Source: PVC group bacterium
Lineage (GTDB): Bacteria; Verrucomicrobiota; Kiritimatiellia; CAIKKV01; PXCX01
NCBI GenBank assembly: GCA_003565195.1
Contig: PXCX01000055.1
Location: 1 to 7,962, forward strand
Direction: 5' to 3'
DNA: 7,962 nucleotides
The translations under genes were made by a program, and so were the position numbers. Every line of letters begins with the position of its first letter. Within the stretch, counting starts at the first letter, position 1. Under the pieces are notes generated by a model. It was given only the letters and a program-made list of their open reading frames with translations, was not told where the DNA came from and did no database searches. Below are positions 1 through 5,605 of this stretch, piece after piece.

Positions 1-2
1 AC

Positions 3-227
3 CATTTCGCCAGCCGCAACCCCGTAATCCGCAGCGGCGAGAAACTGCTATTACCCCTGTCTAAATGGCTGGGTTTTGACGCGCACTTCGATATGGACCG
101 TTTCATTGAAGATTCCGGCATGGAATTACGGAGTATTACACCGGTGATTGGGTTCGGCTATTGGAAGATGTTGCATTTACGGAATCGTCCGCCGTCGTCA
201 TCGGCTTCAGATAACCCGGTCCAGTAG
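3..227 (+). CDS. C-terminal fragment of a PmtA-like class I SAM methyltransferase (partial, runs off the left edge)
   Basis: Reading from base 3 gives 74 uninterrupted codons ending in TAG at 225-227; the other two forward frames hit stops within about 65 bases. The residues resemble the C-terminus of phosphatidylethanolamine N-methyltransferase (PmtA)/UbiE-like class I methyltransferases: an N-terminal HFASRNP segment, a hydrophobic LLLPLSKWLGFDAHFD stretch, and the closing ITPVIGFGYWKMLHLRN block, where 'FGYW' followed by a basic tail is typical. Such enzymes methylate phosphatidylethanolamine or related small molecules with S-adenosylmethionine at the cytoplasmic side of the membrane. The SAM-binding GxGxG part lies outside the window, so the substrate cannot be assigned. 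The gene converges on the transporter gene to its right. A related but distinct methyltransferase lies at 2416-3246. Confidence is good that this is a coding end and moderate for the family. Confidence 0.7.
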   Translation, partial: HFASRNPVIRSGEKLLLPLSKWLGFDAHFDMDRFIEDSGMELRSITPVIGFGYWKMLHLRNRPPSSSASDNPVQ

Positions 228-236
228 GCCAAAGAC

Positions 237-255
237 GGGTTTGCGACGGCAACCC
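237..255. terminator. Possible hairpin between convergent genes
   Basis: Arms GGGTT(T)GC and GCAACCC can form a 7-bp stem with one bulged T and a GACG loop. It begins ten bases after the methyltransferase stop, between two convergent genes. There is no U-tract on the plus strand and only a weak TCTTT on the minus strand, so this is at best a weak or bidirectional terminator. Confidence 0.25.
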
Positions 256-317
256 AATGTGGACGCGGCCGGTCCGAACGCGGCCGGCACACGCAACCAG
301 TTACTCCATGGTCGACT

Positions 318-1058
318 TCAGCTCAGCAACAATCGGAGGGCGGCCAGGGCGGCCAGGATTTCGACAGTGACGGTAAAGTAGCGTTGCGGAATGCGTTGAA
401 GCACGACAATCCCGATCACGGCGCCAAAGGCAATCGCCGGCATGACCATGAGGTTGACGGTTAACGATTCGCGGGTGATCAAGTCTAGATTGGCGCTGAA
501 CGGTACCTTGAACCAATTGAGCATAAAAAAATACCAGGCGCCGGTTCCGACAAAGGCCGTCTTGGGTAAGCGCATCGCGACCAGATAAATCACCATGATC
601 GGGCCGGCAGCGTTGGCCATCATGGTGGTGATGCCGGCGAGTAATCCGATTCCGGCGGCAAACCACCATTGACGTGGAATGGCTTCATCGGCATTGCGCC
701 GGTGTCGCCGCCAGGCATTCACGAGCAGCAATGACAGAACAATCGCGCCGATCACCGGCTGCAACTGGGCATCGCTGATTTTGTCCATGATCAGCCATCC
801 GATCACGATCCCGATTACCGCCCAGGGTATCAGGCGCACTAGATGCGACCAGACCGCTTTGCGGCGGTAATAAATCACCGCGAACAGATCGGCCATGATC
901 AACATCGGCAGCACGAATCCGGTGGATATCCGGGCGGGCAGAATCGCGGCCATTAGGGATACGGCCAGGATCCCAATGCCGGGGATCCCGGTTTTGGCCA
1001 CGCCGAACATCAAAGCGCAGAAGATGATCACGATCCATTGAACAGCGCTTAATTCCAT
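318..1058 (-). CDS. Sulfite exporter TauE/SafE family membrane protein
   Basis: A 246-residue, very hydrophobic protein with roughly seven to eight membrane segments, the usual size for TauE/SafE (DUF81) transporters. Family hallmarks are visible: the first helix runs into a KTGIPGIG motif (about residues 22-29), and a second glycine/asparagine-rich motif, GITTMMANAAGP, starts the C-terminal half (about 140-151), matching the family's internal duplication. The short basic loop NAWRRHRRN near 113-121 would be cytoplasmic. Characterised members export sulfite, sulfoacetate or other organosulfur anions, but many have unknown substrates, so no substrate is assigned. ATG at 1058 is the first start; its ribosome-binding site is poor (a GAAAG about 11 bases upstream). 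The gene is divergent from the Gfo/Idh dehydrogenase, with a 173-base shared promoter region, and convergent with the left-edge methyltransferase. Confidence 0.85.
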   Translation of the reverse strand: MELSAVQWIVIIFCALMFGVAKTGIPGIGILAVSLMAAILPARISTGFVLPMLIMADLFAVIYYRRKAVWSHLVRLIPWAVIGIVIGWLIMDKISDAQLQPVIGAIVLSLLLVNAWRRHRRNADEAIPRQWWFAAGIGLLAGITTMMANAAGPIMVIYLVAMRLPKTAFVGTGAWYFFMLNWFKVPFSANLDLITRESLTVNLMVMPAIAFGAVIGIVVLQRIPQRYFTVTVEILAALAALRLLLS

Positions 1059-1100
1059 GCAAACGAAACTTTCACGAATGGTTGCGTTACAAAACGGCCC

Positions 1101-1129
1101 ATCATAATCAGTTTAGGGCGATAATACAA
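1101..1129 (-). promoter_or_regulatory. Candidate sigma70 promoter of the TauE/SafE gene
   Basis: On the minus strand, TTGTAT (1124-1129) and TATGAT (1101-1106) are separated by 17 bases. Transcription would start near 1094 and give a leader of about 36 bases. The -10 lies inside an inverted repeat shared with the divergent promoter. Sequence match only. Confidence 0.4.
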
Positions 1130-1163
1130 TTCAAAATGAGGGTGGACGCAGAGCAAACGGTGC

Positions 1164-1191
1164 TTGAATTCAGGCGTCAAACTGATATGAT
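1164..1191 (+). promoter_or_regulatory. Candidate extended -10 sigma70 promoter of the Gfo/Idh gene
   Basis: TTGAAT (1164-1169) and TATGAT (1186-1191) are 16 bases apart, with TG at 1183-1184 forming an extended -10 (TGATATGAT). The predicted start near 1198 leaves a leader of about 34 bases before the ATG at 1232. Confidence 0.45.
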
Positions 1192-1220
1192 GGGCGGCCA
1201 ATTCACGCAGATAACGTAAA

Positions 1221-1226
1221 AGGAAG
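1221..1226 (+). promoter_or_regulatory. Ribosome-binding site for the Gfo/Idh gene
   Basis: AGGAAG ends five bases before the ATG at 1232 (AGGA core, seven-base spacing). This clean Shine-Dalgarno match supports that start. Confidence 0.6.
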
Positions 1227-1231
1227 CAACG

Positions 1232-2419
1232 ATGCAACGAGTTAATATTGGCGTAATCGGATGCGGCGGCATGGGCAGGAGCGTACTGCACAAACTTTTG
1301 GCCTGTGATCAACGGCTGTGCTTGACGGCGATCTACGACCCGGATTCGCGATCGATCGCGAAAACGCGGGAGGCATTCGGTGATTCAGCCAAAGTTTGCG
1401 CGACCGCTCGCGCGGTTGTGGAGATGCCGGAGATTGACTGGGTTATGATCGCGTCTTGGAATAGCCGGCACTGCGAACAAGTTGTGGCGGCATTCGAAGC
1501 GGGCAAACATGTGTTTTGCCAAAAACCGCTGGCGTTGAATCTGGACGAATGCCTGCGCATGCTGCAGGCATGGAAGCAAAGCGGCAAGATGTTCAACATC
1601 GGGTTCACGCTACGCTATTCGCCGCATTACCGGAAAATCAAACAGTTGGTCGAGGACGGTCATATCGGGTCATTGATCAGCATGGAATTCAACGAAACGC
1701 TGGATTTCAATCATGGCGGTTACATTATGGGCGATTGGCGCCGGCTGCGTAAAAATGCCGGCACACATCTGCTGGAGAAATGTTGTCATGACATCGATTT
1801 GGTGAATTGGATCGTGGCATCCCGCGCCGCGCGGGTCGCCTCGTTTGGCGGTCTCGATTTCTTTGTTCCCGAAAACGCGGACCGGGCCAAACTAATCGGC
1901 GTTCGCGAGGACGGCAAAAAAGCTTATCAGACATGGAACAGTTTGATTGATCTCGATCCGTTCCAGTCGGACAAGGATATCGTCGACAACCAAGTCGCGA
2001 TCATCGAGTATGCCAATGGGGTACGCTCCACGTTTCATACCAATTGTAATGCGGCAATCCCCGAACGTCGCATGTATCTTCTGGGGACGGAAGGAACCCT
2101 GCGTGCGGATGTCCTGGCCGGAACCATCCAGCTGAAACGAATCGGTTTCGACACCCATCTCGAGGATTTCTCCACGACCTCCCGCGGGGGTCATGGCGGC
2201 GGCGATCAAATTCTGGCAAAAGAATTGGCTGACAGCATGTTGAACCAGCGTCCTCCATCGGTCGGGTTGATGGAGGGTCTTGAATCCGCCGTCACCTGTT
2301 TCGCGATTGACGAGGCGATGGATCGCGGCACCGTGATCGATGCCGGCGTCTATTGGCGTCAATTGCAACTGTCTCAGGTTGCTGGCGGGCAAGTCGAATC
2401 CCAGGCAGCGACGCAATGA
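1232..2419 (+). CDS. Gfo/Idh/MocA family NAD(P)-dependent oxidoreductase
   Basis: 395 residues, typical of the family. The N-terminal Rossmann fold starts at once with GVIGCGGMG (glycines 10, 12, 15), and an acidic residue, D36 in AIYDPD, ends the second strand where the cofactor ribose binds. The usual EKP motif appears as QKP (97-99, in VFCQKPLAL), so the lysine is kept but the glutamate is replaced. The C-terminal alpha/beta half carries LLEKCCHDIDLVNW (180-193), matching the EKxxHxxD block that holds the catalytic histidine (H186) and D189. Family members oxidise or reduce sugars, inositols and related polyols in the cytoplasm. The substrate is not readable from sequence. A strong Shine-Dalgarno supports the start. 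The stop overlaps the methyltransferase start as ATGA, indicating a two-gene operon. Together with the ThuA-like gene 2.3 kb away, it recalls rhizobial ThuB/ThuA sugar oxidation. Confidence 0.9.
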   Translation: MQRVNIGVIGCGGMGRSVLHKLLACDQRLCLTAIYDPDSRSIAKTREAFGDSAKVCATARAVVEMPEIDWVMIASWNSRHCEQVVAAFEAGKHVFCQKPLALNLDECLRMLQAWKQSGKMFNIGFTLRYSPHYRKIKQLVEDGHIGSLISMEFNETLDFNHGGYIMGDWRRLRKNAGTHLLEKCCHDIDLVNWIVASRAARVASFGGLDFFVPENADRAKLIGVREDGKKAYQTWNSLIDLDPFQSDKDIVDNQVAIIEYANGVRSTFHTNCNAAIPERRMYLLGTEGTLRADVLAGTIQLKRIGFDTHLEDFSTTSRGGHGGGDQILAKELADSMLNQRPPSVGLMEGLESAVTCFAIDEAMDRGTVIDAGVYWRQLQLSQVAGGQVESQAATQ

Positions 2420-3246
2420 AAAAAATGCCAACCGCCACGACCGATTCAGATATTCCTCCCGGTAGCCCGCCGCATGCAGCGGATGTCGAGACGGCTTCCG
2501 AAGGTTATCAGCAGCGGTTTAAAGGCGAAACCGGCGCATGGTTTCTCGACCAGCAGGCCGAGCATCTGCTTGCCCTGCTGGAACCGTGGCCGGGTGCAAC
2601 GATTCTGGACGTTGGCGGCGGACACGGACAATATACCGAACGGTTGTTGCAAAAAGGTTATGAGGTAACCATTCTGGGCAGTGCACCGCAGGCCGGCGAA
2701 CAGGTTCAGAACCTGGTCGATTCCGGACAGTGCCGTTATCAGGTCGGCAATTTAATCGATTTCCCGATCGCCGACAAAAGTTACGATATTGTGATCAGTT
2801 TCCGTTTGATGACCCACAGTCAGGATTGGCGCCGGTTGGCGGGCGAAACGGCCCGGGTGGCGCGCCATGCCGTGATCATTGACTTTCCGGTGCTCGACAG
2901 CTTTAACCTGTTGTACCCCCTGCTTTTCTGGGCTAAACGGATCGGTGAAGCAAACACGACCCGGACCTTCAGTATCTTTAAGACACGTGAGGTGGTTGCC
3001 GAATTCCATAAAACCAGTTTCATGCCAACGGCAGCGCGCCGTCAGTTTTTCTTGCCGATGGTCTTGCACCGCGTGTTACGCGCCCCGGTCCTGAGCCGGA
3101 ATGTCGAGGCGGTCTGCCGTCGGCTGGGGCTGACCCGCTGTTTCGGATCACCGGTCATTTTGCGACTCGAGTCCACACTCCGTGAGCGAGTCGACGACAA
3201 CCGGTTAGGAGCGCATATTCCCTCAGACAAAAAGGCATCCGTCTGA
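2416..3246 (+). CDS. Class I SAM-dependent methyltransferase
   Basis: 276 residues. ATG at 2416 overlaps the TGA of the dehydrogenase (ATGA), so translation is probably coupled. An in-frame upstream ATG at 2353 lies deep inside the dehydrogenase and is less likely. Residues 60-73 carry motif I, ATILDVGGGHGQY, the SAM-binding glycine loop. YDIVISFRLMTH (123-134) is the post-II/IV strand, and ARHAVIIDFPVLDSFN the next strand, as in Methyltransf_11/25 proteins. The position after strand beta2, normally acidic to bind the SAM ribose, reads ILGSAP here, which is unusual. The C-terminal third (roughly 160-260) is hydrophobic and basic (LLYPLLFWAKRIG, FFLPMVLHRVLRAP), which could suit a lipid or membrane-proximal substrate. 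Coupling to the dehydrogenase suggests the two act in one pathway; the substrate is unknown. Confidence 0.82.
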   Translation: MKKMPTATTDSDIPPGSPPHAADVETASEGYQQRFKGETGAWFLDQQAEHLLALLEPWPGATILDVGGGHGQYTERLLQKGYEVTILGSAPQAGEQVQNLVDSGQCRYQVGNLIDFPIADKSYDIVISFRLMTHSQDWRRLAGETARVARHAVIIDFPVLDSFNLLYPLLFWAKRIGEANTTRTFSIFKTREVVAEFHKTSFMPTAARRQFFLPMVLHRVLRAPVLSRNVEAVCRRLGLTRCFGSPVILRLESTLRERVDDNRLGAHIPSDKKASV

Positions 3247-3285
3247 TCCGAATGGCAATTGCTCAAGCCGGTTTTTTACGTTTTG

Positions 3286-4578
3286 TTAGGTTGCCGAAAT
3301 TGCTGAACGAGAACGGCGATCGGTTAGCGCGTGCACGGCGTTGATCCTCTTTAAAACCGGCGGATGGGAATAATCCAGGAACACCTTGAGCGGATGGGGT
3401 GTCAGATTGCTCAGGTTATCCACCGACAACCGTTTCAGGGCGCTAATCATGTCTTTGGCCCGACCGGTCGTCCGGACGGCAAAAGCGTCGGCCGCGTATT
3501 CATGTTTACGCGACACCGCATTACTCACGATCCCCAACAGCATGCTGACCGGTGTGTAAATGAATCCGAAGAAAACAAAGCCGGCATACAACGGCGTCTG
3601 GTCAAGGCCGAACGCCTGGTATAATCCGGGTTGCCGGATAAAAATGGCCAGCACCATGAACATCAGCAAGGATGTGAGCAGCGACATCATCACCCTTTTG
3701 CGTAAATGGCCCAGCTTACAATGCCCGACTTCGTGCGCTAGGATGCAGACCAGTTCATCAACGCTATGGCGTTCGATCAGCGTATCGAACAGGGCAATTC
3801 GCTTGGTTTTACCGAAGCCCGTAAAATAGGCATTGCTTTTGGTCGATCGCCGCGACCCGTCGATTTTAAAAATGCCGTTTAACCGATAGCGTTGTTCGGC
3901 GGCATACGCGGCCAGCCGATCGCGCAGTTCCCCGCTTTCCAGCGGAATAAACTTGTTGAACAGCGGCAGGATCAACACCGGCGCGACAAACACGAACAGC
4001 AATTGGATCAACGACATGATAGCCCAGGCCCAGAACCAGGCATGCGGTACCGTATCGAAAATCCACAGGATCAAGGCCAGAATCGGTGCGCCGAGCAAAA
4101 CTGCCAGCAGAATGCCCTTGAGAATATCCAACACGAAGGTTTTGGGAGTGGTACGGTTGAAGCCGTACCGCTCTTCAATCACAAACGTATCGTATATACC
4201 GAACGGCAATCCCGCCAGGCTGCTCAGCAATACCACGATCCCGATGAATACCAATCCCTGCCCAATCATGGAATCCGAAAGCGACATCGCGACATCGTTA
4301 ATCCAACGGAATCCACCCAGCAGGATGAACGCGATCGTCAACGGCAGCATCAGGTTGGATTGCATTTGCTGGAGTCGGGTGTTGTCACGCAGGTAACGCT
4401 GCGAGCGGGCATACTTGTCGGTATCATAAACGCCCTCGAACGCTGCCGGGATCCGCGTGGATACGTGGCGCAGATTCAAATGCTCAACGATCCAATCCAG
4501 TAGCCAACCGGCAACCAGTAACGACAGAATAATAATAAGATACGGGTTCATGGTTTGATGCGCATCATAATTGTCCAT
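3286..4578 (-). CDS. M48 family (CaaX/Ste24-like) zinc metalloprotease, membrane protein
   Basis: 430 residues from ATG 4578, or 421 from ATG 4551 (MNPYLIII), which places the first membrane helix at the very N-terminus as in homologues. Neither start has a clear Shine-Dalgarno, so the start is uncertain. About seven membrane segments are visible (near 12-30, 76-90, 108-126, 152-173, 181-206, 299-314, 330-352). The zinc site is HEVGH (282-286) with the third ligand E360 in RKHEYAAD. Other family signatures are GSRRSTKSNAYFTGFGKTKR (241-260) and the terminal YSHPPVLKRI (403-412). Eukaryotic Ste24 cleaves prenylated CaaX proteins. Bacteria lack that substrate class, and bacterial relatives are thought to act in membrane protein turnover. 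All catalytic residues are present, so it should be active. It lies 102 bases downstream of the ThuA-like gene on the same strand, with no obvious terminator between. Confidence 0.9.
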   Translation of the reverse strand: MDNYDAHQTMNPYLIIILSLLVAGWLLDWIVEHLNLRHVSTRIPAAFEGVYDTDKYARSQRYLRDNTRLQQMQSNLMLPLTIAFILLGGFRWINDVAMSLSDSMIGQGLVFIGIVVLLSSLAGLPFGIYDTFVIEERYGFNRTTPKTFVLDILKGILLAVLLGAPILALILWIFDTVPHAWFWAWAIMSLIQLLFVFVAPVLILPLFNKFIPLESGELRDRLAAYAAEQRYRLNGIFKIDGSRRSTKSNAYFTGFGKTKRIALFDTLIERHSVDELVCILAHEVGHCKLGHLRKRVMMSLLTSLLMFMVLAIFIRQPGLYQAFGLDQTPLYAGFVFFGFIYTPVSMLLGIVSNAVSRKHEYAADAFAVRTTGRAKDMISALKRLSVDNLSNLTPHPLKVFLDYSHPPVLKRINAVHALTDRRSRSAISAT

Positions 4579-4680
4579 GTTCGCCGCGCAATCATGAGGC
4601 GTACCCGTGCTGCTGTCGGGAACCTGAACACACCGGCTTTAATGGCCGCGTAAACGTTCGAGTATTTCCTGATCGTTGCT

Positions 4681-5337
4681 TCAGCGGCAGGCCCAGAGCA
4701 TGCCGCGACGCAGAATTTCCGGCACCTGCGGTACGTCAAAATCGGCGGCGACATGTCCCAGCGAAGTGTAAAAAACCCGGCCGCTGCCGTACTGTCTTTT
4801 CCAGACCACTGGCATCACGGTTCCCTCTATCCAAGGCGCATGCTCGCCAGTGTAAGTTGTTGTGGCCAAAACCCGGTTGCCGGGATCGACATGCATGTAG
4901 TACTGTTCGGAATGCATTTTGAAATCCGTCAGTCCGGTGACCACGGGATCATCGGGCTCACTGATATTGACGGTGTAATCGATAATACCGCCGGGATGTG
5001 CCGCCCATTGGCCACCGCACATGAACTGGTACCCGGTATTCTGGCGGAACGCATCGCACATACCTCCATGCCAGCCGGCCAGGCCAGCGCCGTTTTTGAC
5101 CGCTTCAAGCAAACACTGTGCCTGTTCGCGCTTGATTTCGCCCATGGTCCATACCGGGACGATCAGGTCGGCTTTCTTCATTATGGCGGCATCGGTATAA
5201 ACTTCAAGGGTATTGGATACCGCGACTTCAAATCCTTCACGGCGTAACAGGGCGGCGGCGATTTCGGCGCACTGGACCGGTTCGTGGCCTTCCCAGCCGC
5301 CAACGACCATAAGAGCTTGTCTGGTGGGGGTTGTCAT
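4681..5337 (-). CDS. ThuA-like domain protein (trehalose utilisation family)
   Basis: 218 residues from ATG 5337, a single ThuA-like (class I glutamine amidotransferase-like) domain. The in-frame ATG at 5379 is less likely because AAGGA sits just upstream of 5337 (about ten-base spacing). Recognisable blocks are VVGGWEGHEP (11-20), GLAGWHGGMCDAF (85-97), CGGQWAAHPGG (107-117), SEQYYMH (143-149), PVVWKRQYGSGRVFYTSLGH (176-195) and the closing LRRGMLWA. The conserved histidines H18, H90, H114, H149 and H195 are all present. There is no signal peptide, so it is cytoplasmic. Rhizobial ThuA works with ThuB, a Gfo/Idh enzyme, in trehalose conversion via a 3-keto sugar; the biochemical role of stand-alone ThuA proteins is otherwise unclear. 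After the TGA, the same frame stays open for 13 codons (to TAA at 4639-4641) with coding-like composition. Confidence 0.87.
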   Translation of the reverse strand: MTTPTRQALMVVGGWEGHEPVQCAEIAAALLRREGFEVAVSNTLEVYTDAAIMKKADLIVPVWTMGEIKREQAQCLLEAVKNGAGLAGWHGGMCDAFRQNTGYQFMCGGQWAAHPGGIIDYTVNISEPDDPVVTGLTDFKMHSEQYYMHVDPGNRVLATTTYTGEHAPWIEGTVMPVVWKRQYGSGRVFYTSLGHVAADFDVPQVPEILRRGMLWACR

Positions 5338-5435
5338 TTGATCAAGATCCTTTCTACAGCGTTGTTGGAATAATAGCAAGGTTTAGCGGTTCAGCATCCA
5401 AGGGTAACCTTCGTTTTGCTCGGTTGCTTTCAGGC

Positions 5436-5464
5436 ATCATATCAGGCACCGGACGATATTTCAA
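5436..5464 (-). promoter_or_regulatory. Candidate extended -10 sigma70 promoter of the ThuA-like gene
   Basis: On the minus strand, TTGAAA (5459-5464) and TATGAT (5436-5441) are 17 bases apart, with TG one base upstream of the -10 (extended -10). The predicted start near 5429 gives a leader of about 90 bases. A 7-base direct repeat TGCCTGA flanks the -10 (5430-5436 and 5442-5448). The match to consensus is the best in the window. Confidence 0.55.
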
Positions 5465-5493
5465 ACCTATTCGACAACCTATTCGTCAAACCT
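5457..5493 (-). repeat. Three tandem 12-13 bp repeats abutting the thuA -35 box
   Basis: Read on the minus strand: AGGTTTGACGAAT (5481-5493), AGGTTGTCGAAT (5469-5480), AGGTTTGAAATA (5457-5468). All begin AGGTT, and the third contains the -35 hexamer TTGAAA. The arrangement looks like an activator or repressor array. Confidence 0.5.
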
Positions 5494-5605
5494 CAGCCTG
5501 GTTCGGGAGACCGAAGAATGACAAAATCATTTATCGACAATAATGAAGGAATGGTTGGATCTCGGGTTCGTTCGACCTAAAGGGTCAAGATCGTCAATAC
5601 TAAAT

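Larger units (their letters stand above)
1095..1197. repeat. Imperfect inverted repeat covering both divergent -10 regions
   Basis: The minus-strand arm at 1095-1114 reads AAACTGATTATGATGGGCCG. The plus-strand arm at 1179-1197 reads AAACTGATATGATGGGCGG. They differ by one inserted T and one C/G change. Each arm contains the candidate -10 hexamer of the gene it faces, plus flanking bases on both sides that a -10 alone would not explain. A regulator binding both arms could control the transporter and the dehydrogenase together. Confidence 0.55.

Noticed and set aside
265..288. GCGGCCGG repeated at 265-272 and 280-287 as a terminator
   Set aside because: It is mainly a direct repeat of a GC-rich palindromic core; the best stem is 5 bp with an 11-base loop and there is no T-tract.
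1892..2431. A 179-codon minus-strand open frame
   Set aside because: It lies entirely opposite the Gfo/Idh gene and the dehydrogenase frame shows clear motifs throughout.
3247..3285. T6 tract between convergent genes as an intrinsic terminator
   Set aside because: There is a TTTTTT run at about 3271-3276, but no stable stem precedes it on either strand.
3892..4503. A 203-codon plus-strand open frame
   Set aside because: It is antisense to the well-supported M48 protease; composition is glutamine/arginine-rich low-quality sequence with no family resemblance.
4681..4683. TGA of the ThuA-like gene as a selenocysteine codon
   Set aside because: Only 13 codons follow, no SECIS-like hairpin is evident just downstream, and ThuA proteins are not known selenoproteins.
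5571..5588. Small hairpin (GACC/GGTC) after the UroD-like stop as a terminator
   Set aside because: The stem is only 4-6 bp with a wobble pair and no U-run follows on the minus strand.
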